From the NCBI GenBank assembly GCA_002633005.1, contig NMRA01000060.1, positions 291,472 to 351,471 on the forward strand: a stretch of 60,000 bases of DNA, given 5' to 3'. Source of the stretch: Phoronis australis. Its lineage: Eukaryota; Phoronida; Phoronidae. The position numbers were made by a program, and so were the translations under genes. The notes beneath the pieces are model-generated. The model worked only from the letters and a program-made list of their open reading frames with translations. It searched no databases and was not told the DNA's origin. Positions 9,871 to 24,647 of the stretch are shown piece by piece; within the stretch, counting starts at the first letter, position 1; the number at the start of each line of letters is the position of its first letter.

Positions 9871-12800
9871 AGTGTTGACTTCCTGCGTGAACAGTCACCT
9901 ATGATTTTGTACAGGTGAACTTAAACCAAGGGAGATAACAATTCGGCGCGGGAATATTTGCCCAGTGAGTGACGCAGACACTGTTAAGTGTTTAGCCGGT
10001 CACATAAAAATTAAATATTCAAAATGGCAGTTTTGATTCAATGGATTTTATACCTATGCAGACAAAAAGTCATTATTAACTTAAACAATGGCATTTCTTC
10101 AGGCAGTATATCTAAAAAAGGTCTAGAACCCAATCCTTCTACAATGTGCGTTCCTTGACTTGAGACCAAGCCCTGAGAAGCTGAATGCCTCATATTGATT
10201 TCCAATAGACAGTCAAGTTGAAAAATCAACCATTTGTCCAATTTCTATTCAGACGTCTTGCTAGGCAAAGTCCCTGTACCTAGCAATTAACAATTAACTG
10301 GAGTGGCATTCATGAAATACTGGCATGGGGTTATTTAAAGACATTTAAAATCGCCTAGTTATGCAAAACAACTTATTTGAATAAGTACTGAAACACATTT
10401 GATAATTGATAGTTGGGTGTTATGGTCTCTAATTTTATAAGTAGTTATAAGATAGGACCACTTAAATATCTTATTTAGAATTTAATGTACGATAGTTTTA
10501 CAGGATCAATATCTACTCTCTGGCACAAGCAAGAATTTTTCACTGAGACATAAACAGCCCAAAGAAAATACCCAACTTACCGAAACGGATAAAATCCAGA
10601 CAAACTAACGAGTTACAAAACAAGAATCAAATCTGAAACCACCAGCTGACAGGATGAAGATACAAGCAACTGTGGCACACACACTTGCCAATGGCCTCAG
10701 ATTATACACTCCAACTGTATTCGGTAATCCTAGACACAATAATCTCCACCATGCAGGTGCCTTTAGCTTGGGGAAATTAAAAACCACAAATCACAACCAA
10801 AACATTAATTCCTGGTAATCTCAGTATGAACCACAATCCCTTCAATTTATATCCAAGTAGTAGGTCCTAATAGTCCTTTGATAGTGGACACAGTTCAGCC
10901 TTGTTCTGATGGTGTTTGCTCTAGTAATGATAAGGCCTGCCAGTGCTGACCACTTTTAACAGCCACAACTGATGACGACAACTGTGTCATGACTCACCCA
11001 GTGATGGGGTTTCCTGTGGCTTGCTGGTCAAGCCCACTCATTCAGGACCATTGACAGCCATGGGTCATTCAGTATTGAATGACCAAGGCCAGGGTTATGT
11101 AATGGGTTTTGGTTCAGTTCAAAACAGTTATTGCAAGGTGTATATTGTGTAAATATGTGTACAACAGAGAGGTAATGGCAGTTCTCTGAGAAATACACTG
11201 AGGGCAATGACCAGTACCTTGGGGTCAAACTGTATCTGAGGGTATGGTTGTCAGCATTTTGCATACTGCAGGCTCTAACACAATAAGGAAGATTCGACAA
11301 GCAGACTAAATAGCATGAAGAAAACTGACCAATTCATGAAAAAACATAGCTACTGAAGTTTCAAACATGTCATGCATTAACTACTTGCTAAAGGTTATTT
11401 ACAATGTAGCAATGACTCATTGAAATAAACTGCCATTCCATGACAATGAAATGTTTGTTGGACAAATGTTCAACACAATCTACAAATCACAGGTTATACA
11501 TACTGAGAGCTGAAGCACACAAGGTTTTTTGAAGTCACTACAAAGCCAATTTTCCAACGGTGTGCACTGGGACCTACTAAACCTTTGGGCAAAAAAGCCA
11601 ATGCCATGAAATATTACTGTGGACTAGAAAATTATGATCCACCCTTACCGATGCCACAGGTCTGCCCCTGGTCAAAATATTGAGTATGGATACAGCAGCT
11701 TTGGCCATAGATTCCCTCATGACCACATGAGTTACGGAGTGCACATTTTAACTTGTTTACTCATCCCGCTTGTTCATGAAACTTAAAAAGAGACGGGATA
11801 TAAATGATGCTCCGTACTTGCCTATAACTTTTCAAGACAGACAGATTACACTCTGAGATCTCAGACTCCCAGTAAATTTCACTTGAGGAGGCCCTATGGA
11901 CTTTTTGAAAGCTGTGAGTCGTATTATCACGTCAGCTTATTAAATAGTATGTGTTTTATTGACTCATGAATACTAAGAACAACACTGAAATAAACAGGGC
12001 ACCTAGTGTGGAAAAAGTAATAATTTTAATGACCTTTATCAACAACCTTATGTGCAAAATTTTCAGACAAAAATGAGAAATATTTGAATTATCTTCAAAA
12101 ATATACCAGTGTCTTCAATGTATCGATCTATTTCTTTAAGTATTAGTGCAAGCTTTGTTATCTAAGAAACGTGCTGACGCCCTGTGTATCAATCAACTTA
12201 TCTCTCAATCACAGATGACAAAAACTACACTATGATTTGGTCTCAAAAATGTCAACTTTCCTCACAGGCATATTTGCCCTTCCAAACATGTTTAGCTTTT
12301 GTTTGAATTGAAATTGATTCCACTGACCAAACTGTGGTGGCAACTGAAACAAATCTGCTGCAGCAGTCAACTTAACAGGCCCACTGTGAAGCACTGAGTG
12401 AAGACTTGAAATCATTTCGAATTCAAGTACGGAACAATCAGAGATTTATGTCAAAATGATTAGAGATCCAAATCAAAAACATTTTTGAGAGAAGGCATGG
12501 GATTATTGCCACTGTTTAAAGGTATGAGACAAAACAAAATGCATACCTATCATTGTACTTGTTCAGAAATACAGGACAAATTTCATTAGAGGTGCATTTG
12601 TTCATTTTGAAAAAGGCAAGAAACTCGAAAATCACTTATGACAAGAAATCTTCTCAAAGGTCGGAAACGGCGAATTCCATCCCACAATTCAACATTCACT
12701 GAAAAATAACTTCAGTGGTTCCCATTTTACTAGTGTACGTTAACAAGGTACTGAACATACTCATAAAGCATTTGCTTGATTTCGTGTGGTCTTGCTTGAT

Positions 12801-15800
12801 CTAGATTTCTTGTGACTCTTTCGCGTCTACAGACCCCACCCCAGGAAGGAACTAAGGCACAACTCCAACAGCTAAAGATCAAAGACGGCTACCCACAGTT
12901 TTATGTTCTGTGAAATTTTGTGTCACTCACACCGTCACAGTTTGTCTACTTCCAAAAATTGATTTTTTGTCTTTGACTTTGCCTTTTAGTATGCTGCCAA
13001 GCAAGCTATATATTTCTGTCTTTTGGCTTTGAGTTGTAGACAGGTTTTCTGACTTTTAGCTTAGCCTGATTTCGTGAAAAAAACTAAGCCATACATAGAC
13101 TGACTTTAGCCAACAGTCGTTATACTCATCAAGAAACAGCCCCAGGATAGGACACAGCCCACAGATTAGTAGTTATCTCTTTAATTTGTCATCAGTTTGT
13201 GATGACCAAACTTCATACACAAACAACTGAGGAAGCACTTCCTTCCTACAGTGTGGTCATAAAGTCCCTAACAGAACACAAGTGACGTCATATCAGTGAT
13301 AAGCACAAGTCCAAGAGATGGCCCACTGAGGATGTTGTGAAGACTGGAATAACACACTTGAGGAAAAATTGGTGTTACCACTGTACATAAATTTTCACAA
13401 AACAGTTTCTTCCAACAGAACAGCACCATGGGATTTATTGTAAATTATGTTCACCATGTGAGCAGCAAAGTTTCTGAACAGGAAACACCTTTAATCGAAC
13501 TTAATGACCTTTGCTCCAGCAATAACAAAGTGACAGTTCCTCCCAATTCAAGAACTCAATAACAACATTTTGATAGTGACGAACAAGAATAAGTACCGCC
13601 TGCCCTGAGTATAGCTTTTAATCTATTTCAACAGTGACAGTTAAAGATATATGCCAACATTTAGCAGCCTTGTTTACCGTACTATGAAACATAAGAAGTC
13701 AAATGACAATGACCTCAACATCTTTGTGCAAGAAATTGAAAACTTTGTGAAAATCTTCTCAAGTTTCAATTCAAACAAATCAAAAATTGTACAGAACAAG
13801 GATTCAGCACCATAAGGAACCATATCAATCACATCTACATTTGAATTAATAAATTACATGTAGTAACAGGTATCAACTATAACACGTTTAGTGATGTATT
13901 TTATAACCGGTACACAAACAGGCTAAAAAAGTAGTATTTTCTGTAGCAGAAAAAACACCAGTTAATGTGAATGGTTACAAGGTTGACATAGGGCTTTCCA
14001 CCAAATCTAGCACTTTCCCTGAGTCATGTGAACACAGTTTTAGTCAGTGTGTGACAGTGTTTTGGAACAAGAGTAACAGGAAAGCTTTTAGTTTGAACCC
14101 CAGCTGAACACATGGCATTAACTTATAGGCCACTTGACAATGTTTCCAAACATTCATATCTTTTAGTCCAAACAGACCAGCTTGTCATGGAATAAGAGTG
14201 TCCATTGATAACTTGACTATATAGCAAACTTGACAGCTAAAAATGTCAAAATGACAACTTGGACAAATTTTAAGACATCTGTCATTCATACTTGCAAAAA
14301 AAACACAGACAGGAACTTAATAATTTCCCAAACCAGGTTTTGTGTTTGTTTTTACAGGGAAGAAACTCCACTGTAGATGGAATTTAACTAAAATAAATGA
14401 ACTGAAAAAACCTCACAATATATTTGTGGTCCAATCTTTCATCACTTAACTCCACTACAGGAAAAAGGTCTCCAGCTATGAATTACAACACTTTTGTTTG
14501 CATTCTTAAATTTGGCAATATTGCTGCAGTGAAATTCCTATTTGCCACCACAACAAATGTAAACAAAATACAGGACAGAAGAAAAGTTTTAAAACCGTTT
14601 TACCACAGTGTCTTATGGTATTTGTACCGATACTGTCAAATCAGTCATGTTCATTTCAACCTCTCCTGACCATATGGCCGAGAATGCTGGGATGCCAGCT
14701 CTATTTCTGCCCCAGCTGATAAAAAACGTGCTGGGAATTCCACGAATAAATATCAGCCAACCACAAAAACACAGCAGAAAGATGAGAATCCCTCCCACAA
14801 CCAGATGTGAGGGAGCAGATTATTAGGCTAATGAAAACATGGTGTTGCAGACAATGGGAAGTTCCCTGTTTGGGATAAATATGTGGTGAAATGTTAGAAG
14901 CACAGACTGAGTCACTGAGCACATGTTTAGAGAAAATTACCTATTTTCAAACAGAGGTGCTAGCTGATTTAGGAGCTCACTCATTGGCCTCCTAGTTCAA
15001 TTGGGTTGGGGCAGTTCCAAATGCAGTCAAGCCACGCCCATCATAGTAACTGTAGCAACAACAATCCCACAAGTGCAAAGCCGACATGGCTGGAGTCCCT
15101 TGCAAGGATCGAAACTGTTACCACATTGAACCGCTTCATCAAAAAGGTCCACAGGAAAAAACAAATGGTTGCACACAGCAGAATATTCCCAATACAAAGC
15201 CTTTAAGCCCTTTCGTTGATTATGCCAGTCCACTGAGACGTCAAGCGTCATTCACAGATGCATGATGGATTCAAACAGTTACCGTAGTCGTTTCTCGCGT
15301 ACTACACTCTAAATATCCGGGTGTCAAGACTAGGTGCTGGGTAAACTATTTCACAGCACAATTATGATGGGGAAATCTACTTCCACGCAATTCCACCGCA
15401 CATAAAATTTTAGTGAATGTCCACTGGAGATCTAATTTTAGAAAAGTGTCTTGAGTTGTTGACAAGGCTATGTCTCTGAAAATCACAGGTGGATATGTTC
15501 TGCATGTAAAATTGTTAAATATTGGCTTAGACTATCATGTTGAAACTATCAATTTAGAATGTTTTATACACACTAAAAAAGTCCACAATGGAAAGACGTC
15601 CGGGTAACAATCACCCCTTATTTGATAAAGTAAAATATGAGGAATTGAGGGACAGTTACTACGGCGATGTTTAGTGACCATGAATAGGAATGAACAGTCA
15701 AATCACATAGTCATCAATTTTGCAAACCTTGGACACTTTTCCCATTCAGATAACCACAGCTGCATTTTAGTACTTGAAATTTGTATAAAATCGTGAGTTG

Positions 15801-18069
15801 TAGGCTGAAAACGGCCATACCCTTTGTATTACTCGGGTAGTTGAGAGTGATTAAGACTAACCAGGTGCATAGACTGGTAGCAATTTTCAAAGCGCTTACT
15901 AATTCAAAACACTAATGTAAAAAGTGGCTTAATTACTATTACAATTTCTAATTTTGGCATTTCAATTTTATTAGAGCGGGTTCAAAACGTCAAAATGACA
16001 TTATATCAAATATAAGAACCAGTGGTTCACAAATCCCAGATTCAAACACCCTAATAAAAGGCTGATGCTTTGAGATTCGCTAGTTTACCTGCTGAACAAT
16101 ATTAGCAACATCTTCCATTACACACACATATTTCTAGATCTTTACAGCAGACGACAACGAAATACAATCAGGATGCAGGAATATGAAATTAGATTAACGA
16201 ATCAAAAGAAACTCAGTCTGTTCATCAATTCAAAAGAAAAGACACCAAACCGAATTACTGTGGGGAAGACGTTGACTTCATGCTCAATGAAGCTGAAGAT
16301 TGAATTTGACATCATTTTCAAATTAAGTGCCTTATTCAAAAACAGTGTTACTGCTAACCTAATACTACCTTGGTGAGGTAAACCACACAAAGACATCCTG
16401 AACAGGCTGAGTCACAATGAAAAAGACATCAAGGTTGAATGTCCAATGTCACTTACTAAGGTAGCAGAGAACATAAAATCTAGTTGATTGTACCTCGGTC
16501 CAGACAGGGCCACGTCACCCTAAGGTAATTCACAGTGCATTCGGGCCAGCCCTAAATTGGTCTGGGACAAGTGGAAATGAATAAGTTGGAACAAAAACAT
16601 GACCCAAATGTAACACTGTGCGTGGGGTTGTAACTCATACTGTAACGAGTAACAACCAATTTATTCAGTCCCCACTAAGTTTATGTGCGATGTGTCGAGA
16701 TTGGTGGGAACTGCCTATTTGTGACAGTAGCCCAAGTTACTATGTTCGTGCATTCAAATGAATGGCACTATGCTAGACTCACGGGTGGGTGGGGATTCCC
16801 TTACAGAGAATAAATTTGTACTTTTGTCCACATTTCAGAAAATTTTCAAATACTATCAGCGTCTCTTCCGGCAGTACTATCAATGCTGATTTTAATGCTT
16901 GATCAATTTTTTTTAGTAAAGTGTGACCTATGTCATCTGACAAAATATATCCCAAATTAGAGGGACCAAGGTTTCCAAAACATCTCAAGTTTATTATCAT
17001 AAACTTTAACTGTACTTAATTTTATCTAAGCAAAAGAACCAGCCAAAACCAATCGGATTAGCCATGTTCCCATTCTTGCCTGAAGTTCTCAGACAATGAC
17101 TCTTAAAACCAAAGCAGTATTCCAGTTCAACTCTTCACACCTCCCCTAGCAAATTAACCAACTATCAGATCTTGTTTCTAGATTTATGACAACACCAATT
17201 ACATGCCTGCACTGGACAGGATGCAGGGCCAAGACTAAAACAAGTGGCTGGCTTTATCAGGCAGTCACAGGCATGCATGCGCAGACACAGCAGTTCAAAT
17301 CGCAGCCAATGCACTCAAGTCTTTCATGATTCCATCGTAAATTTTTCCAGCCACAGAAACCACTAGGGACAGACCTGTGAGATGGCCAGGGTAACTTTGT
17401 GTGATAACTGATTAAGACACTGAAATATGAACTGGTTTACCTTCAGAGATTCAACTTCAAAAATTACCCCTTCTTGCTCCTTAATGAGAATAGATTATTT
17501 CAGGGCACAGAAAGAACAAACAAATTGACATTGCTCAACAATGAACCCCAATAATAACAAGGCTTTGATAGGTTAAAATGCTTTATGTGGCAAAGCGTAG
17601 AATAAGTTACTCAGTGACAGAGACACCAACATGTAGGATTCAACATTTTGTTGTCAACATGTTCAATAAGTCATGAAAGATGAACAAAAGATATGATCGA
17701 TTGCAACATCGATTTCGAAGTGCTATGCATAAAAACTCTAGAATGCCATTTTGACCTTAAAGAACGCTTTAAGTATCATCGATATGTGTTGGGACTGATT
17801 ATTAAGTGTGGCTGTGTGCAAGGAAGTGCCAGTACTCTATGTATTGTTATGCAGAATTTTAAAATGTTGAAAGAAGTTCCGAATTTCCATCTTATTTTTA
17901 TATGCCTGTGATGTGAACATTATTACTATGCGTTGGCCCTGGACACAACACTGGAAGTAAGTGCGAGTACAACATGTAAACTGCTGCTTACTCAAATCAC
18001 GGAAAAATGTTGGCAGTTAGATCAAAAGTTGGGCGTATTTGCCGCTGAAATAAGAAAATTACCACTAGA
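9871..18069. other. Gene-poor stretch, nothing firm
   Basis: 8.2 kb of AT-rich sequence. All open frames are short (up to about 90 codons) and none shows a recognisable domain. No tRNA or rRNA was noticed. Two weak candidate leader exons for the Ig gene are at its left end. Confidence 0.5.
10578..10787 (-). other. Alternative candidate first exon with a strong donor
   Basis: A perfect GTAAGT donor at 10583-10578 follows sequence with a 60-codon open frame (10605-10787). The frame stops before the donor, so if transcribed it would be a non-coding leader. No homology recognised. Confidence 0.15.
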
Positions 18070-18180
18070 GGGCACACTGGCAATCTGATAGGTCCAAAAA
18101 GAGCACACCTGACCAATCTCATCGAGATCCTGCAAGGGTTTAGGAGATACAGCAGCAGACAAGGGATGCCCAAACAGACG
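18070..18180 (+). repeat. Dispersed repeat, 3' tail of the CACTAG/GGTTTAGGAGATA family
   Basis: Contains CCACTAGAGGGCACACTGG, CTCATCGAGATCCTGCAAGG and GGTTTAGGAGATACAGCAGC, closely related to 31690-31870. It also contains GACAAGGGATGCCCAAACAG, a single near-copy of the 19-bp satellite unit that is amplified next door. Confidence 0.7.
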
Positions 18181-19242
18181 TGATGACAAGATGCACTTGT
18201 GGGCGAATTAATTTAATTTATCAAAAAAGTCAAAATACAGAAGTGCAACCTTTAAAAAATCCAAAGTTAAAGGTTGACACTTGTTGTTGTCAAATGAGTG
18301 CCATCTATTCTTACTCCATGGTAAATTACTTGAAGACAAAGGTTGACATTTCTAAAATATGATTTTGAAACCTGCCAAATTGATCATAATGCCAAAAGTT
18401 GAAAGTTGAGCACTTGGAATTTCCTTCACAAGTAAGAAAAGTTCATAAATTATAGTTTAATGTTGCGTGGTGTCAATATAAGCTCTGTAATATGGGGAAG
18501 TTTAGAGGATTGTAAAGGCAACTTTAACCATCATAATGGTGAGGTGTCTACCGTGTCCCTTANGCACAAACAGACAAGGGATGCACAAACAGACAAGGGA
18601 TGCACAAACAGACAAGGGATGCACAAACAGACAAGGGATGCACAAACAGACAAGGGATGCACAAACAGACAAGGGATGCACAAACAGACAAGGGATGCAC
18701 AAACAGACAAGGGATGCACAAACAGACAAGGGATGCACAAACAGACAAGGGATGCACAAACAGACAAGGGATGCACAAACAGACAAGGGATGCACAAACA
18801 GACAAGGGATGCACAAACAGACAAGGGATGCACAAACAGACAAGGGATGCACAAACAGATGTGATGACAAGATGCACTTGTGGGCGAATTAACTTAATTT
18901 ATCAAAAAAATCAAAATACAGAAGTGCAACCTTTAAAAAATCCAAAGTAAAAGGTTGACACTTGTTGATGTCAAATGAGTGCCATCTATTCTTACTCCAT
19001 GATAAATTACTTGAAGACAAAGGTTGACATTTCTAAAATATGATTTTGAAACCTGCCAAATTGATCACAATGCCAAAAGTTGAAAGTTGAGCACTTGGAA
19101 TTTCCTTCACAAGTGAGAAAAGTTCATAAATTATAGTTTAATGTTGCGTGGTGTCAATATAAGCTCTGTAATATGGGGAAGTTTAGAGGATTGTAAAGGC
19201 AACTTTATCCATCATAATGGTGAGGTGTCTACCGTGTCCCTT
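18177..19242. repeat. 385-bp direct duplication flanking a satellite array
   Basis: Copy A (18177-18562) and copy B (18857-19242) both run from GTGATGACAAGATGCACTTG to GGTGTCTACCGTGTCCCTTA with about 2 percent differences. The satellite and an N (18563) lie between them. Confidence 0.92.
18564..18858. repeat. 19-bp satellite array, about 15.5 copies
   Basis: Near-perfect head-to-tail copies of GCACAAACAGACAAGGGAT. Because 19 is not a multiple of 3 and the unit lacks stops, each strand is open in more than one frame and codes a 19-residue periodic peptide. These frames are artefacts of the repeat, not genes. Confidence 0.97.
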
Positions 19243-21672
19243 AACTCCGCCGTCACGCTTCCCAGTTAGCCAATCAGGAGCGAGTTTACCCCGGGGTAAC
19301 TACCCATCTGGACACAACTTAAAGGGAAACTCCAGGAATTTTGGCAGTTGTTTGGACCTAAAACAGTATAATAGAAAACTGTTTACTATTCTGTGGCAAA
19401 ATCAAATAGTCAAAGTTTGTGATATCAGAAGGTGAAGTAACAATAATTCATCGATCGTAATTACTAAGCATGCAACAAAGGTGATATCTAATTTTTTGTT
19501 GCCTTGTTTAATTATTTGATTGCCAGTTTTTGTTTGTAAAAGACTTGTGGGACCCTATGACTAGGTCTTTGGCATTGTACTTGGAATCCATTACAGTATT
19601 TGTTGATAAGGTCCTACACAACTTCAAAGCGAATGTACATGTGTGTAGAGAGCAACTTCAGCCCTCGGACTACTGCAGTCAAGCCTGTGTTTTGATCTCT
19701 AAGTCCGTGACTAAACCCAATGCCAAATTAAGGGCCAACACAGAACAGGGCGATACAAATGAAGAGTTTATCATTCACAAGCAAACACAGTATGAAAATA
19801 TGCATAAATCATCACGACTTTCAATTGCAATAGTGCTTGACATTCGACTATAATCATAAGACTTCTTTGCAAAAATGGACTCTAGTCTTATCTAATGATA
19901 ATTTTTAGAGTATCGAATTTGGGTAAATATGAAAATGGAAAGTGAGTAGGCCTAAATATGAAAAAGGGCAGTGAGAGTATCCATAGTCAAGGTTTCATGA
20001 GATTTTTTCAGGTACCTTACACAAATCCTAATGGTATAAATTCTCCAGCTTGATCCAGTAAAAATTTAATTATCTTGTTCAAGGTTGGAGCTTGTACCAA
20101 ATTGGCTGCACCAAATTCAAGAATTATGATCAATTACAAACGATTATTCACATTTTACCCACTATGGGGGGGTGTGCTAGTCTCGAATCTTATGAGCTGC
20201 CAAGTTTATTTCCAGATTCTGTTGATAAAAAACGCAGTGTCTGATATTTGAGAAAAATCACCAATGCTAAAATCAACCCTGTCCTAATCTTGAGAATAAA
20301 GAAAATTTAACTTCTGATTGAATTTCGGTTTCCCATATTTTAGTCATTCCCCCAAACTGGAGGATTTTTACTGTTATTGCTAATCTAGAAACATAAAATT
20401 AAAGTGATGAATTGGCACTGAACACTGCTGGTTTATTTTCTAGTCAAACAGAGAGCCAATTTGAAACCAAACTGAACCTAGACCAGATAAATCTGATGAT
20501 ATCCTTTGTACTTTGACATTATAATTTGCCTGGTTAGATTCCGATAAAGAAAAACCTCCAAAATCAGTGCCGCGGCAGTAAACTCCATACAGAAACTTAT
20601 GTCTATGGTCAACATCAATAGTTAACATGAAGACCATGTGAAAAGAGCAAGAGCAATAAAAGCCATTAATCTAATTATATGCAGTAGGCTAATGGTTCTA
20701 CAGGCTCATTTACCAGTATGTAAGAGGTTCTGGCAGCCTAATCACCCCAACCAAGATTATTATTAAGGTCATGTCAACGCCTCGGTGCACTTCCGACCAG
20801 GGAAAAGGTTAAAACATGGAAAAGTAATTTCTACAAAACAAGTCTTGTGTCAGAGAAAAACTGCAACAAGGCCCCCTTGATTACTCTTTAATAGAGCCAA
20901 CGGATGTGTAAAACACACCATGAAACTCGTTTCAAAACGTCATAATATTACTTATTGTGAGTAACTAATACTGTGTTGTACAGTACAAAAAATCTGTAAA
21001 CATTTGGCAATGTCACACCACTTGACCAGTTGCAAATTCTCAGAGTTTGTAAATTCCTGTGAACCAGTGCATGGCAAGGGAGTATCCCTCCTCTTCTGAA
21101 GATCATTGGCGCTGAATTCCACTGGAAACCAATCTGCTCGTAAACAAGGTTCACAATTACAGGAAAACACATTTTAACGAGTTATAAATCTATAGCTTTC
21201 TTAATGAAAATTCAAAAATGGATGCAATGTTACAAAGCAGAGAGTAAAATCTTACCGATTTAAGATTACTAACTTTTGTCTCTTAATTTTCAAAGGCTTG
21301 TGACGTTATGAATGCTCCCAATTTCTTAAAACAGCATTTTAAAACAATAAACCATTGGTTTGGCATTACTTATAGTCCACGGAAAAGAAAATAAAAAACT
21401 ATATTCCACTAGTCTGGCCTACTATCCTAACATCTATCTGAAGTGCACCATTTAAAATCAATATCAGAAGCCGTTCTCTGTAAAAAGTGACCAGACAAGA
21501 GAAAGAACTATTAAAAGTAGATCAGACTGACCAACTCCTCACACGCAAACATACGGAATTGCTATCAGCAGTCGCTAGGTGAGACTGACGCACACGAATC
21601 ATGAGGCCTTTACCTGCCTGATGCCACTCATGGGTCACGCAAATATCAAGGAAATATATCACAACAGAATTT
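19243..21672. other. No gene recognised
   Basis: 2.4 kb, AT-rich after a short GC-richer start (19245-19320). The largest open frame (19530-19853, plus, 107 codons) has no recognised domain and no splice context that I can support. Confidence 0.5.
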
Positions 21673-22755
21673 AGTAAATAGCAACTGTTAGCAGGAATCC
21701 ATGGTGATGCCAAAACAAAGTCGTGCTCCACTGATTAAGACTATATGAAGCTGGGCAGAAAAAAATGCAAAAAAATAACATAGAAGTGCGCTCCAGCCAA
21801 ACAACTGCCAAGGTATTAAGTTTCACCATCACATGCCCTATCTGTTTAACTTCTTCACAAGAATTGATATTAAAATGCTTGGCATAAAAAGGCATGACCA
21901 GCTTTTTACACAGACTACTTGTATTTGATGCCAATGCAAGGTGTCACATGTTATTTATTACATACAACTATTTGGCGCTAAAGATTTTTTTATATGTAGA
22001 TATAGAGATGTGAGTTCCCACCATATGTCTCAACTATTGTTGACTTACACTGATATCCATTATCGGTCTGGCAAATTGACCTATTTGTGCAAAAAATAGC
22101 TAGATAGTCGACTACAGAAGTGGATTAACAATGTTAATTTGCATGAGCACAGAAACCTACCATACAGGACAAGGGGTGTGTTCTGTAGCACCAACACTTT
22201 AGCTATACATCCGNAGTAAATAGCAACTGTTAGCAGGAATCCATGGTGATGCCAAAACAAAGTCGTGCTCCACTGATTAAGACTATATGAAGCTGGGCAG
22301 AAAAAAATGCAAAAAAATAACATAGAAGTGCGCTCCAGCCAAACAACTGCCAAGGTATTAAGTTTCACCATCACATGCCCTATCTGTTTAACTTCTTCAC
22401 AAGAATTGATATTAAAATGCTTGGCATAAAAAGGCATGACCAGCTTTTTACACAGACTACTTGTATTTAATGCCAATGCAAGGTGTCACATATTATTTAT
22501 TACATACAACTATTTGGCGCTAAAGATTTTTTATATGTAGATATAGAGATGTGAGTTCCCACCATATGTCTCAACTATTGTTGACTTACACTGATATCCA
22601 TTATCGGTCTGGCAAATTGACCTATTTGTGCAAAAAATAGCTAGATAATCGACTACAGAAGTGGATTAACAATGTTAATTTGCATGAGCACAGAAACCTA
22701 CCATACAGGACAAGGGGTGTGTTCTGTAGCACCAACACTTTAGCTATACATCTGC
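21673..22755. repeat. Direct duplication, 2 x about 541 bp, joined at an N
   Basis: Copy 1 (21673-22213) and copy 2 (22215-22755) both start AGTAAATAGCAACTGTTAGC and end TTTAGCTATACATC. They differ at only a handful of bases. The single N is at 22214, exactly at the junction, as expected when two overlapping contig ends or haplotypes were placed side by side. Confidence 0.93.
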
Positions 22756-24588
22756 GGCGAGAATTCTTCAATAGTGGAATGGGAACATGAATTCTATCCC
22801 ATAATATTTAAATATTCCAACTTCACCAACCAATCACTTTGGTGGCTATCGTTTCGCAAGGTTACGATACTAAGGTCTCGAGCGTACTCTCAAACCACTC
22901 GCCTTTCACTGGCGTGATTTCGCACGGTCTTGGGTAATCTTGTTTTGATGATATTTCTCGATCTATAGAACCCAGCCCGAGGAGATGTATTCCATTCTAC
23001 ATTTGTGCAAGCTCAAGATAAGTGTGTATTATTCTGCACTCAAATATCCATATGAGTATCAAGTCTAAGTGTTCACTTGATGGGCTTTAGATATGAGTAA
23101 TATCCATATGAGTATCAAATCCAAGTGTTCACTTGATAGGCTTTAGATTTGAGTAATATCTCGAAATTCTGAATTCAGACTTTAATGTTGGGGTCACCGG
23201 TCGTGTGCATACTGGGGTGAAACAGTCATCCCCATAAATCATAATGTCTTCAAACATAGAAAGATAGATACTTATTTTGCATTCCAACAAAAGAAGAACG
23301 GAAATGTGAAAAATAATTTTGAGTTTCATTTCAAGAAAAAAACTTAGACCTCTGGCTTAGTTATTTGGTGACTACCCAGTATCCAGAATGACCACACAGA
23401 TATTTCAAATTTATTCCAAAACTCAGAAGGTGCTGATCAAAAATGGTCATCCCTTCGTGAATGTGAAATATTGAATGTTATTAAATATTCACGTAAGCTA
23501 CAGTAAAACAAAAGGTCAACTTAATGTCATCATTCCTTGTAGACAATATGACAATTCAAGAAAATAACAAAATCACAAGTACATCAAATCAACTAAATTT
23601 TCCAAAGTCCATGAACCAGGATGTCTCCAGGTTTTGTTTAAGTTTCAATGTTACATTAATAATAGTAAAAGGATGTTTATTGCCAAGTACATATAAACAT
23701 AATCACTACTGATTCTGAACATTGTCCACATCAAACACTCCAAAATTCCTTCTAAAAAGTATGTCACTACATGCCAGTCTGTGATGATGAAACATGGTAA
23801 TTCATTCAGTCAGTCATTCATTGCACATGCACTCAAATCACTTGACAAAAATGAGGGAGTATTCACTCACCAAAGTCCGTCACAGAGATGAAACCAAACA
23901 GAAACACTGCTATGCCCCAGCAACCACTTCCTGGTAAATTGTGCAATCTTTGACCACCACTTCCCAAGAAACTCAAGCTGGCCCACAGTAGGACTAACAC
24001 ATGTTCAGTGGGCGATTCCTGACAATTTGAATGACAGCCTAGAAATGTTGGACAACCCCTCATTATTTATGAGCCACTGGTAGATAAACAGAATGCAACA
24101 TTGGATAAGAATTTATAGCCATATGAAGATGAATGTATGTGTTTGCACAGCGGTCTTGTCTTAGGCACTCAGAGGTCACATGAAATCAGTTTCAGATTGG
24201 AAATGCGAAAAACGTGTCTTGTCAAAATGGTGATATTTATGCTGGTGATTAGTCATGGAGGATAATACGGTTATTACACAGGGATTCTAAGGCAAGCCTG
24301 AAATATTGACTTTACCAATCGATCGATCGTCGCTCCAACAGCATATAGCATTTAGCATAAGACAAGGCAATGAAGTCCCAGTGACTACAACACCAAGCAT
24401 TTAGCATAAGATACTGGCAATGAAGTCCTAGTGACTATAACACCAAATAAAGAAATGTGCGACCTCACATTATCACTGAGCTTAAATCTAGATAGTTTTA
24501 TAATGGTATATGATGTATAATTGACATAGTGAAAAGGTCAAACTATTACCACTACTCCTAAGCACTACATTTGAAAACAGCATGAACG
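22756..24588. other. No gene recognised; two short tandem duplications
   Basis: About 23049-23160 holds two copies of a 62-bp unit beginning CCATATGAGTATCAAGTCTA. About 24348-24447 holds two copies of a 50-bp unit beginning CATTTAGCATAAGA. No coding evidence. Confidence 0.6.
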
Positions 24589-24647
24589 TGGAATAATCAA
24601 AACTGGCCTTAATTTTAAGTAAATTAAGGCCAGTTTTGATTATTCCA
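24589..24647. repeat. Perfect hairpin, 27-bp arms, 5-bp loop
   Basis: Left arm 24589-24615 starts TGGAATAATCAAAACTGGCC and is exactly complementary to 24621-24647; the loop is TAAGT. The same left arm with 55 bp of upstream flank reappears at 24945-25020, so the hairpin looks like the inverted fusion of two copies of a dispersed element. Confidence 0.9.

Noticed and set aside
18564-18858. Regular direct repeats that could suggest a CRISPR array
   Set aside because: Units are contiguous 19-bp copies with no spacers, in an animal genome.
18460-18950. Five overlapping long open frames on both strands (for example 134 and 122 codons)
   Set aside because: They are the stop-free 19-bp satellite read in several frames, not proteins.
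22081-22476. 131-codon minus-strand frame
   Set aside because: It crosses an N at a duplicated junction and half of it repeats 21671-21934; no domain recognised.
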